Origin: Cryptomeria japonica | Lineage: Eukaryota; Streptophyta; Pinopsida; Cupressales; Cupressaceae | Assembly (NCBI RefSeq): GCF_030272615.1 | Contig: NC_081405.1 | Coordinates: forward strand, 577,234,752-577,298,751 | Reading direction: 5' to 3' | DNA: 64,000 nt | In this document: positions 32,270-43,576 of the stretch, in pieces | Layout: each line of letters starts with the position of its first letter | Numbering within the stretch: the stretch's first letter is position 1 | Notes under the pieces: generated by a model | Database searches by the model: none | Seen by the model: only the letters and a program-made list of their open reading frames with translations | What the model was told of the DNA's origin: nothing | Position numbers and translations under genes: made by a program

Positions 32270-32720
32270 CTTCTACAATACAAATTTCTTTTATTGCATC
32301 CATACCAATCGTACACACCATAGTCTTTCCCAGATGCTGAAGTACCTAAAGGCTAGTCAAAAGGCCTTTCTCAAAATCGTGTAGGATGGATATTGCAGAT
32401 TCGAAAGGAACTCCCCTATTCATGTCTTTTATACTCATATCCATTAAATCTGTCCATGGCTTTAAAGACTTCTTCTATGATTGTCATGGTCACAAAGGTA
32501 GAACCCCGATTCACCTGCTCTATGCTTACAAACAACCCCATGGGAAGAAGCCTTTTCTTCATGTTCCAATGGAGAGTCTGAATCTCTTCGCCAACACATT
32601 TGAGAGACTCCTTGATTGCTTCTAAAGTTCTGGTCTGAACCTCTAGTACAACACCTTGGTCTATTCGTTTTCTTCAACCACTTACTCTTCGGCCAACATA
32701 TACCTAAGATAAACTTCACA
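32270..32720 (-). pseudogene. Unassigned host-gene-like fragments
   Basis: Minus-strand coding-like pieces in changing frames include QTLHWNMKKRLLPMGLF (about 32575-32525) and VLQHLGKTMVCTIGMDAIKE (about 32345-32285). The second block recurs at 53232-53300 in a different setting, so it comes from a repeated or duplicated host sequence. Function not recognised. Confidence 0.4.
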
Positions 32721-34341
32721 TCACATCAAATGTATGAACGATTTTTCCAATGAGAACACTTCACATCACCTCCCATGTATCTACTAATGATTTATCCTTC
32801 CTTATATATCACCCACAATATCCCAAAGTATAAATTATGTCAGCTCAAATAATACCTAATGAATGGAACGTGTAACATAACATAGGTTGCCCTCAAATGT
32901 ATTTATCATAATCAAAAATAGGTTGTAGATGAATCCAATACTTAGTTAAAAACCAAACATGTCATACTATATCCTTCAAAGCTGACGAAAAAGGCCAAGA
33001 TTTTTGAAATTTAAAGAACATACCACATCGGTTCAAATATCAACATTGTTGTGCTCACTATTTGTCTTCATGCCATTGAAGAGATTCAAAATATTATGCG
33101 GATCAAGATGAAAGGACTAAGATAATCTAAAACCTTTCTACAAACATCTCCTAGAGTAATCAATCAACAAGTTCTCACAGAAAAGAAAAACATTTCTCAA
33201 CTAGTAAACATTGTGCTAACTAGGCATATTGTAGGACATCAACATAGTGAATATTGTGTGTTGGATCACCGAAACACCTAAAATTAATATCAGCTATCTA
33301 ATACACCATCCTTAACATCCTCCGAAAACCACACAATCATACCAATCACCACAATTGAATGTATACAATTCTAGTGATCCTACTTGGACATATTTCACTG
33401 TCAAACAATGTTCTAAGGAGCAAAACCTTATTTCTATAGAGCATATTATGACTTGAAAACTTGACAGTAGGCCCCTAACACACTACAAATCTTAGTTATT
33501 GAAGCGCACAATTAGAAGATGCAATGTGCTAAAATGCAAAGAAATTTAACGACATACAATCATAAGGAAATAGATTGTTCTATACTTATCAACAAATCTC
33601 TTCAATCCTCTAATTATGAAGATGAACTCAAATGTCATCCAAATGACTTCTTTAACATCTAGAAATCAACCAAAGTAACTGCATCATATAACCAAGACAT
33701 AACTCATGTGTATCAATACATACCATCTATTTTAGACTAATATATTTTTATTTGATGTAACTCCATACTATCTTCTATGCCTAACCAATTTGCACGGGCA
33801 CAATTGATCTCAATTTGCTTAACACACATCATCTGATACGTCAATGACCACCATACATACTCGAATCATCTCCTCAATGGCAACACATATTGTCAGACAT
33901 CAAGTTGACATCAATGACAACACATTGTGTCAACAATCTCTCGGTTGGTAATACTACAACATATATCAGTAAATCTACATCTCTACATACTCTTCCCCTT
34001 TCACCAATATCAACATTATTCATCTAGTATCTCTTTCATATTTTACCTATCTAGCATCTCTCCCCATTTGACATCAAGGACAAAGACATAATATTTACAT
34101 CATCCAAAACAATATTGCATATGCTCCCCTAACAATGTACATTCATTAGAAAATTCTCCCCCTTAAATAGAGATCCCTCCAAAGACAAAACCAATATTAT
34201 ATACAAAAATCTTAAACTATAAACATAAAAATCACATTGTATTCTATTGCAAAATTGTACAACCCAAAGTATTCTTATCTATCCCTTAGCTCACTCTTAG
34301 AGGTAAGATTTAGTAATTACTCTTATTCTAAGGAGAGCCAC
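32721..34341 (-). other. Intergenic sequence, partly a decayed copia 3' region
   Basis: No ORF. At about 34050-34080 the plus strand reads CTCCCCATTTGACATCAAGG, whose reverse complement resembles the GTCAAATGGGGAGA polypurine area of SIRE-type copia elements. Phrases such as 'atgacatcaa...caacac' recur at 33830-33930. No LTR pair could be defined. Confidence 0.35.
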
Positions 34342-34547
34342 GCTTACCATAATTTTGATTGTTTTAATTTTATTAGGCCCCTTAGATAATATTCCAAAAG
34401 TTGGAACGCCAAGGACATATACCTCTTGAATATCCTTTCAACCCTTTTGAAACATACATAAAGAGGGTAGAGAACTCCACAGAATTCTCATCTATTAGAA
34501 CTAGAACTAGTATCATCACTGTACAAGTATTGAGGCAAAAACAAAAC
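34342..34547 (+). promoter_or_regulatory. Conserved upstream region of copy B
   Basis: Counterpart of 25445-25655: same order of CCACGCTTACCAT, CCAAAAGTTG, CATAAAGAGGG, TTAGAACTAGAACT and TGTACAAGTATTGAGGCA before the ATG. An ATG at 34401 would extend the frame by 49 residues, but that part is not kept as protein in copy A, so it is taken as untranslated. Confidence 0.5.
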
Positions 34548-35280
34548 ATGGCCGATGAGCAGATCGTATTTGAAATGGAGCAGAGCCAGCAGGAAGAGGA
34601 AAACATTGTACAGTCACTTCACCAGCGTTTGGAAGATCTTGGCGACCGTGTGTATGCCTTAAAAGAAGAATCAACCAAATCAGAAATTGAATTTCATCGT
34701 TTACGTAACCACGTACTGGATAATGCGTCCATATCTCCTCGTACAAAGAGTACGTTTAATCGACCATTAGATAAAATCTGCGACAATCTTGACGATCTAC
34801 GTGTTTTATTGAGGAAACGGCAATGGTCAACATTTCCAAGGTCATCGATTTCAGTTGGTTATCTTAGTAAGAAAGAGTTTGAGTTGCCAATTGGCTGTAG
34901 TAATGAATGTGAAGATCCAAACAATGAATATGTTAACAGGAGGGATCCTAATGCAAAAACTAGATCATTCGTACCGCCTAAATCTGGTAGGCGTAAAAGA
35001 GGTGTGTCGACGTTTACCGCAAAGAAGAGGATATGCTCTCACTGCAACCACAAAGACCATACGTATAAGGAAGGGTTTGAGTTGCCAATACGTTGTGGTT
35101 ACATGTGAAGATCCAAACGATAGATATGTTAACCAAGATACTAATAGGAGTTATCCTAATGGAGAAAGTAGAAGACCATACACACCACCTGAATCTCGAA
35201 GGCGTAGAGGACGTGGGTCAAGGACTACCGCAAAGAAGAGGATTCGTTCTCACCGCAACCACAGAGACAATACCTATTAA
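34548..35280 (+). CDS. Unknown coiled-coil protein with arginine-rich repeats (copy B, one frameshift)
   Basis: Starts MADEQIVFEMEQ, matching copy A for the first 125 residues at well over half of positions (for example KICDNLDDLRVLLRK against NICDNLDDLRVLLGE). The first frame runs to 35108 (186 residues) and covers the coiled coil, the linker (KEFELPIGCSNECEDPN) and one repeat ending CSHCNHKDHTY, a possible CxxC-H-H metal site. A partial duplication of the linker (EGFELPIRCGY) follows. At about 35103 the frame shifts; continuing in the other frame gives CEDPNDRYVN, then a second repeat (SYPNGESRRPYTPPES, RRRRGRGSR) ending HRDNTY with stop at 35278-35280, the same end as copy A. The shift may be a recent lesion, so this copy could be a pseudogene or encode the shorter protein. 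Confidence 0.5.
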
Positions 35281-35470
35281 ATATATAAATAAATAATTTT
35301 TCAATTGTAGGCTTCTATCCAAACGATAGATACTAATAGGAGTTATGCGCACCACCTGAATCTCGAAGGCGTAGAGGACGTGGATCAAGGCCTACCGCAA
35401 AGAAGAGGATTCGTTCTCACCGCAACCACAGAGACAATACCTATTAAATATATAAATAAATAATTTTTCA
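35281..35470 (+). repeat. Duplicated 3' end of copy B
   Basis: About 165-175 bp are repeated in tandem: the terminal repeat unit (CACCTGAATCTCGAAGGCGT through ACAATACCTATTAAATATAT) and the following ATAAATAAATAATTTTTCAA occur at about 35187-35310 and again at about 35348-35480, nearly identical, so this is recent. Confidence 0.8.
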
Positions 35471-35510
35471 ATTGTAGGCTTCTATCTGTGAATAGTATCA
35501 CAGATGCATA

Positions 35511-38235
35511 TTATCATGTGAATTGTGGTCATTTTATTGGTATCACTTGCTTTTGCTAAATATGATTAGTACCCAAATATGCATATTAAATAGAGCAGTC
35601 ATAGTCCATTCTTTGAGTTGAATCTTAATATGAAAAATATGTGTTAATTATTCTTGTCATTAATTATAATATAAATCTTTGAATCTACAGCTTTCACAAT
35701 TTTTCACTTGTGCATATTCTTAATATGATTGTGTCAATAACACGTCTCTTTCTCTTTTGGTGTAATTTTGATATTGGCATCTCTTAATTATTCTCATTCT
35801 AAGGTTATTATGGCTTAGTATGCATTATTTTTTAAGACTATTTTTTGTTGTTAATTTCAAAATAATGGTTTTGGTTAATGTGTATGTGGTTTGCTAGTGA
35901 AGTTGAATAGCTCTTAGAAGGCTCACTACAAATCAAGTCTTGCTAAGTGCAAGGCTTCAATATCATATGAGATGAGGCTAGGATTGTCTTATTTGGATAT
36001 GTCATGTTTAAAAGTTCTTAATCGATTACATCTTTTCAAAGTTGAATGATCTTACGTATTTTAAACTCTTTTGTTTACCAATAGGGAAGTCATTAGATTC
36101 CCTTCTATTCTTCACACAATATGGGGTAAAATTACACACTAAAGAGCTCTTTTACATAATTTCATTTGAACATTTTAGATAAATAATGCAAATGGGAGAA
36201 TCTCCTATGATTCTCTGGTAGAAAATAATATAGAGTTCACTTGATATCTAATTATCACATTTTAAATACATGTTTTTAAGTTATAGGTACAACATACTAC
36301 TGTACCTATTTTTTAAAAATTTTGGGTTATTAATTCGAGAATCATCTAATTTGTAAATTATAACAATAAATGATAAATTATTATTGATGATGTAAAATAA
36401 CAATATATCAATTTCAATGTTATATTATAGTTCAATTTTTTTTTGGATTGTTTTACCAAATAATTTTTGTAATATGTTTTTCTTTCAAAAAATTTTTTAT
36501 TATAATTTAATACTTTTATTAAAAAAGTTGTCCCATAATGTTAAAAAATTAAATAATATCAATATTTTGGGAACATAGATGTTGAATTTGATAGTTGAAG
36601 AATCTATATTTATATTTCTCATATCTAATTAAATATTTATATTACCAATTTCTAATTATTAGCAATATAATTCAATGCATTGTCCATTCCCTTCGATAAA
36701 ATTTGTTTCATGTATATAGAAATATAATTATACTTGATTGTAAATAAGAAATCTATATGTTAGTTGAATAATTTTTTCTCATATTTTTAACTTACAATTT
36801 ATTATTATTTGTTGTGATAAACCTATGTTGACTAGTAACAAGCGAATATGTATTATAATAAATTAAAATAAAAAATAATTTAAAAAAAAAGAATGAGGGC
36901 AAATGAAGTCAAGGATTCATGTATTCTTTTTGGAATTCAAAAGTTTGTTTGTACTATGTGAATCATCCTTAGGTTTTTCTTCTTTTGGCTATTTCTATTA
37001 GTATGACTATCTAAATTGTGTTAGGTAGTTCATGTTAAATATAATCATTAGGCATCGTGTAGGAGATGTCGTCAATTTCTCATATTTAGAGTCACTTCAG
37101 GTTTTACTAGATGGTCTAATGTGTTTGCATGATTTCACATGGGAGGTTGTAGATTAGGGACCACAACTGAAAATGAAAGTAGTGGTAGATGACTAAAGTG
37201 ACCTAGATGAGATAGTAGATGACATACATAGAGTGGTTTTTTATGTAGAGTTACAAATGGGTATAGATTATAGTGTGGGAGAAAAACTACCGTAAATGGT
37301 TCACTATAGGATTAGGAGAAACCTTTTGTGCGAAGGATGTGTGATGCAATGATGGAGGCTTCCAGGAGACTAAGAGGTAGATGGGTAGGCTACGTATCAA
37401 GGGTGGTGGTAGTAAGGAGGGGTAGGGGAGGATGTTGGAGTAGATGTGGACATGCTACCTTCATAGAATGGAGGGATGGTACATGAGAGGATGCCGTAAC
37501 AAACATTAATGACATTTGTTTTAATATAAATGACAATTACTCTCATTTATCTTGCCCTAACAACTTAAAAATGGAAGAGGGGGAAGAAGGATACCTTGAG
37601 TAGATGCCAGAATTTTGATTAGTAGAATTGTGGGAGTGGGATAAATTAATAAAAAATAAGAAAGTAAACTTAGGGAAATGATTAGCACAATCCCTCAACC
37701 ATGTTGATGTCATACAACCTTTTCTAGATGATGTTAAAGTTAGACTACATATGATTTTTTATTAATATTTAAAACATCTAGAGATAGACAGGTGTGGAAT
37801 CTAGGCATACCTATCTATGGTGACATCTAAGAGATTTAATATCTAGGATCTCAAATTAAGGGTGCTAGTTATTGTGGCTTTAAGGTTACAATATGTGACT
37901 TAGGAGTATGGGACCACATGTTGTCTTGGAGATAAATTTATTATGAAAATTTAGCTCACAGATATATTGTTAAATCATAAACACTCTATCGTAAAAAATA
38001 TATTTTAAATTTAAAAAATTGCATAACATGGAGAATACCTCTCATAAACTTTAGCTATCAAACCATATTTAGAAAGAGAGGTTGACCAAATCAAAATAAT
38101 TGTCACGAGTATTTTAATAGCTATCCCAAGTGGTCAAGCACAAGAGATTTCATTTATAGAAAAAACTATTCCATTTAAATATTGTAACATGTCCTAAATA
38201 GATGTGGTTGATAAGCTATGTTTAGAAAGGAATAG
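35511..38235. other. AT-rich intergenic sequence
   Basis: No gene or recognisable element. Long A/T stretches at 36300-36900; a purine-rich part at 37330-37480. Probably old decayed repeats. Confidence 0.5.
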
Positions 38236-40240
38236 CATTTGAAAAACAAAATGAGTAGGAGCCGAGGTTGTGGTAGGATTTCAGTGGTTGTAGGAGAGGT
38301 AGATGAAGAGGGCTCTACTATGTGGTTAGTAGTGGGGTTTTTATTTTCTATATTTTTTCTTCTAGTTCTGGTGGAGACACTGCCTACTAGGGTATCATTC
38401 TCTAGGTGGGCCTTTCCTTTTATTTCTTGGTTGTGGTTATTGTGTTACTCGTCCCTGTTGTTATAGTTATTCTCTTAAAAACACCTATTCCTGTGGGGGT
38501 TTCTAGTTTTTGTTATTTCTTCTATGGTTGTGGTTTTATTCCCCCTATCCCTTTCCTTTGATTTGATGTTGATCATCCTATCCTATTTTGGCTGGATGTT
38601 TGAGTTTGTTGTGTTTTTCCTTATCGATGCCCCTCCATCTTTGGTTGTGGTCTGTATTTTCAGCATTATTCGTTTGGAGGATTTGGAAAGAGTTTGTTGG
38701 TGGGGTTTTGTGAGATGAGTGATCTTGACTTCTCAACTTGGAGGCTCTCCCTATTCTTTATTTGGGAGCTATCTCATAGTATTGTTTTCATCTACTCTCT
38801 TGCATTTTGTAAGGTTGTCTTGTTTGGACTAGATTTTTTTGGCATTGATTCCTTGGCCTTAGATATATTATTTTTTACCTTGGGTACTCTACAATGGTGT
38901 TCCAATCTGTTGTTGTGGTTTATCTCTTCCCCGTGTGCCTCCAAGCAAGTCTCTAGTGTGGCTTCTTCTATTTTCTCTCTAGAATACATCAAGTCTAGTG
39001 TTTTCTATTGTAGTGGATCCTCTACCTCTCAAATTAATTGCCTCTTCTTCCCCTTATCATTGTTAATTCTCCTTCTTATTAGACACCACCTATATTACAT
39101 CTGGGCTAGTTGTGATGGATATGGGTGGTGGTTTTGTTGTTTGGGCTAAGGGGTTTGTTTTTTCAACCTTCCATTTTTGGTAGCTATGGTTTCAATCCTT
39201 TATCTATCAGTTGTTAATGAGAGTTTTTGTATTTCTATGAATATGCATTCTTCAATGAAAGACAACTTTCATTTTAGAGTTGGATCTTCACTAGCGGTTG
39301 TGGGTTGGCTTTTGTTGTATTTTGTGGGCTAGTTACCATTTAGAGAATTAATTAGAGAGGTGTCTACTTCCTTTGTCCCTGCTTCTATTATGGTCACTAG
39401 CTTCCTTTCGAGAGTGTTGTTTTCTTCTTACTTTTTAGTGATACTACTAACGATAGACCTATTGAGGTTGGCTGTGATGTTTGTTTGTAGGGATTTGTAC
39501 TAGTATAATGTTTAGAGATGCCTTTAAAAACCCTTTGAATTTTTTTATTCTAGAAAATCCTTTGGTCATAGATTTAGAGGTTGATGTCACCATCATTGCT
39601 TTTTTCCTATCTCAATGTGGCTAGTGATACTGTAGGCAATGGACCTATTGAGATAGTCCAATACGTTCTATCTATATGAATCACTTTAGGTAAACATTTT
39701 AGGGGTGCCTTTTGAAACCCTTTGGGTTGTTTTGTTCTAGTCCATTCCTTAGCTATCCTATTTAGTGTTTGTCTAAAATGGCTAGGTTATTATTCTACTA
39801 CAAGGTTTCTAGGTACCTTCCAAAACTAGTTATTTTTTAGAGCTTTGTGGTTTCCTTCGTTGTCTAAGAATATCTCTATACAATGCCTTTAGACAAAAGG
39901 TTGTAGAAATCCTTTCAAAATCTGTTATTTGTTTATTGTTTCCTTAACTGATTTGTTTCTTGTCTAAGGGTTTTTGTTTGGAAGATGGTTAGGGATTCCT
40001 CCCTAAGCCCTTTAGTTATGAAAATTTCATGTTTTTGGAGATTTCAAAACCCTTGTTCCTACCTATTGGTTACTCCAATCAAAATCCTCTCCTTGAAAAA
40101 TGGTTTAACCTTTTTTTTTATTTTGTAGCTCTCATTTCTCATGAGCTCCTTTGGCTTGTCTACCTAGTTGGATATTATGTAATGGTTAAGGCCATCTCAT
40201 TTCTTTGATCAAACCCTTGGAAGTAGGGTTTCAGGATAGA
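38236..40240 (+). mobile_element. LINE-tail-like sequence with degenerate repeated 3' ends
   Basis: T/G-rich sequence with hydrophobic frames similar in character to the minus strand of 18503-20030. Several phrases resemble the LINE tail GGGGCC...TCAAAACC: at about 39510-39535 (GATGCCTTTAAAAACCCTTT), 39700-39725 (GGGGTGCCTTTTGAAACCCT), 39808-39835 and 39900-39930. A roughly 190-bp degenerate duplication (around 39420-39530 and 39610-39720, sharing GACCTATTGAG) is visible. Element boundaries are not defined. Confidence 0.35.
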
Positions 40241-41849
40241 TTTTAGAAAATTATTCACAAAATACTCAAATCTTAATGAAATATTATTAAACAGGTTTCT
40301 ATAGAAAGGTGATTCAACTAGATTTCAGATGGCACTGGTGTCACATCCCGATTCAATCGTACAAGAAAGTTATGAACATTATAGCAGCTAAAAACCACAA
40401 AACAATATGGAAAAAAGGCTTTAATTTTGTATTATTCTTCTTGTCTTCACCCAAAAACTCACTAACAACCATTCCTTGACCCAAAAGAGGTTGTTTAAAC
40501 TTTTTTACAACCATTTCTAACTCTCCCTAAATTATTTTTGAATAGGTGACTATTGGTTACAAAGAAATGCTAATTAATATGGCAATTTTTTCAAAAAGTT
40601 GACAACTTTGTTCAAACTCAAAAAAATGACTCAAACCCACCTATACTCACCCTAGACATATTAAAATAGACTTAAAAGGACTTATTACATAAATTCCATC
40701 CACTTGGAGTAATTTGACCATGATTGACCACATTTGATGATTGACCACATTTGGCCTTACAAATTGAATTGTATGACCTTAAAAATGAAATTGTATGTAT
40801 TAAAATTGGTCCTTATGATCTTATTATGTTTCCACAAGACAAATTTAAAGAAATAATTACAATAAATCCTTCATGAGGCATAAGAGTGACTAGGTGCTCC
40901 TGAACCATACTCCCCATGGAAATGAAACTCAAGTCCCTTGAGTGAGGACCTACAACAAGATAGTGTTTTATATTTTCCTTCTTTGATCTCCAAATGTTTC
41001 TCTCATTTGGTGTACCTTTCCAATGAGCTAGGTACTAAAAGCATTCACCAACTCTTGATCCTGCACCAACATTTTGTCTCATGTTCACTCTCGGCTTGCC
41101 CATTCTCTTGCTGAGGTATTTGGACCTGTCAAAGGATAATTGCTGCCCTTTCAAATCTAATATTCCTGATACCTGCACTGAGACAAATACAATAACAACT
41201 TCATAGATAAAAAAAATTTGATTAGTATCAATGGCATACATGAAATTTTTGTTTTGTTTCTCAAATCTCCTAGGTGCCTCCTACCACATGACACTGCCTA
41301 AGGGGGTTATCTAAATTCTTTTATCATCAATCTTAACATCAACCTGATCCTCTTTTAGTAAGTTTATTAGAAAATTGGGAAGACCAACCACTGATATTTT
41401 ACCATCTTCTTCTAAGGAAATTGGAAAATGTGAGAAGAGTCCTACTTAGAAGGGGAAGAATTGTGAACTTAGATTCATTACCCACTCTCCAATCTTGGAG
41501 ATCAAGGGTTTTGAAGGTTTTGAATTTTAGAATAAAAATTTAGCTAAGGGAAGGAAGCTTGTAGTTGGTGGGATGTTTGAATTTCTTGGGTTGGAAGGTC
41601 TTCATCAAATATTCATCATTGCATTCAATTTGCAGGAGTTGAGGTTTGTACATGTCGCCTTAAAAATTAAATGTGTTTTCTTGTTGTTTCATGTCTAAAT
41701 CTTCAAGTTTGAAAGTGTATTTGTGTGTGATTCATGAGTTTGATTTATTGTGATTTTTATGTGTTGTTGCATATTTTTGTATGCATTTCATATGGTTGTA
41801 TATTTATGGGAGTTAAGACCACAGTCACCCTTGGGAGGGCAGAGTAGTC
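40241..41849. other. Intergenic sequence, unassigned
   Basis: AT-rich with no domain. It holds a local repetition of 'gattgaccacatttg' around 40715-40755. Nothing else is supported. Confidence 0.4.
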
Positions 41850-42247
41850 TTGGGCATCAAAGAAGAAGTCTATAGTGACCGTTTCATCAGTTGAAGCTGA
41901 ATATGTAGCAGCCACATCAACAACATGTCAAACAATCTGGATGTGGAGATTATTTAAGGATCTATTGCACACTCAAGAAGACTCTACACCAGTATTCTAT
42001 GACAACAAATCAGCAATTTCATTATCAAAAAATAATGTTTTTCACCAAAGGAGCAAGAACATTGATACAAGATATCGTGTCATCAGAGAATTGGTGAACA
42101 ATAGAGAAATCCATCTTGAATTCTATAGATCTGAAGATCAGTTAGCTAATAGTTTTACTAAAGCACTATCTAAAGAGAAATTTGAATATCTACAAGAAAA
42201 TTTGGGAATGATTGAATCTAAAATTTTTAGTCGAAGAAATTGAGGAA
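41850..42247 (+). pseudogene. Copia-3 RNase H C-terminus
   Basis: An open piece of 122 residues (41875-42243) with SVEAEYVAATS, YDNKSAISLSKN, NIDTRYRVIREL and ANSFTKALSKEKFEYL, the end of copia RNase H, closely like copia-2. Everything upstream is missing: similarity begins abruptly at GGGCATCAAAGAAG (about 41855). Confidence 0.85.
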
Positions 42248-42590
42248 TGTAAGAAGACTGATATTTTTCATCATGCAGTTAATTTATCCCACCATGTAGT
42301 TGGTCAAAACCTAAAATACATGACAGTTAGATTCTCATGCATACATAGCATGAAATAGTTTTTTTGTTTTGCGCATGTAATAAAATGGTTCAATTTTGTA
42401 TCCATGCATGCATGCATGCTAGAGCAGTTAGTTACCACCGTAAAAGCCTATAGGGTATACAAGTTTTCATTTAATTATTTCTCCATGCAAGTGAGACCTT
42501 TGCATGCATAGTTTCCACCATAAAATTGTTACCTTTGCATGACTTGGCTAATTAATAGATAGATATTCTAGAAGGATGATGAATCCTCTA
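42248..42590 (+). repeat. Copia-3 3' LTR, first piece
   Basis: Begins TGTAAGAAGACTGAT and follows the copia-2 LTR until GAATCCTCTA, where gypsy-2 is inserted. It resumes at 52830. Confidence 0.88.
42586..42590. repeat. Gypsy-2 target-site duplication, left
   Basis: CTCTA, repeated at 52825-52829; removal of gypsy-2 and one copy restores the copia LTR phrase seen in copia-2 (CCTCTATAAATAAG). Confidence 0.92.
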
Positions 42591-43576
42591 TGTTAGCATC
42601 CTTATTTTCCTTAGGCATTTTGTGTTCACTTTATTTAAAATAAGGAGTATTTATTTAGTATGAGTTTGTGTAATTCTCGGCTTTGGTGTTGTTAGATTTT
42701 GTCTTGAACTGAACCTCTCTATTGAACCTTTAAAAAAAAGTTCAAGGTTCAATTTTAAGCGGAGCATGTTGTATCATGACTTTATTCTAGTTTAAATTTT
42801 AACAGTCTTGGAGTCAATTGTCATTGAACCTAAACACTTGAATCTTTTCTAAAGTTTAAAGTTCAAGTTCAAAGTTGAGAAAGTTGAGTCTTGTCTAAGT
42901 CCTATATTTGTAAAATGTAAGCCATGACCCTTATGTTGTCTTTGTTTTGGTTTGTCCTTATACTATTCTTTTGAACTTGAACTTTTCAACTAGTTTTCAG
43001 AGAGTTCAAAGTTCAAAGTTCAACGTTTGATTAACTCTAGACATAAAGTGGCAAACATGAAAATGATGAAGCATCAACATGGAGGGAATATTCCGGATTT
43101 AAAAACTAAACTTCCAGAGAATGTGTCATGACGAAGAGCTGTACTTGAGATTAATTATTTCAAGGAAGAATGGTGGGAAAAGACTTGTAAGAAATGATTT
43201 GTCAGAATTAAGTCTTTTCGCATTAAATTTGGCATGGATAAGCATGCAGTTATAACTACATCGAATCATGTGACCAATTTTTAAGCATGTTCTCAAGATT
43301 TGCTTTATTTTTTTAAAAAAATGAACTACTTGCCTTCTTGATTTTCCTAATTTGGTAAGTAAGGGCTTTGCACAAGAGGTATGTTTTATTCTTGTCTCTT
43401 TGGATTCCGAGCTCTGCATGAAAGGTGAGTTCAAAATCTTCTTCTCACACCTATGATTTCTTACAATGGAAGCTTTTCTTGATTGTTCAGTTGGTTCAGT
43501 TCGAAGCTTTGCTTGGTTGTTCAGTTGGTTAATTTTTTCTTCCTTGTTGTGTTTTCTTTTTGTTGGTAAATTCAAA

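Noticed and set aside
34401-34547. N-terminal extension of copy B from the upstream ATG
   Set aside because: The matching sequence in copy A has no equivalent in-frame ATG extension of this length, while the MADEQ start is common to both.
38239-39149. Hydrophobic plus-strand frames resembling multi-pass membrane proteins
   Set aside because: T/G-rich composition gives Phe, Leu, Trp and Val codons; no start context, domain or conserved pattern, and the area resembles LINE tails.
43466-43576. Signal peptide for the LTR-borne ORF
   Set aside because: The hydrophobic 37-residue leader depends on an upstream Met; the MRPKLPK start fits better as a retroelement protein and no other copy is available to test it.
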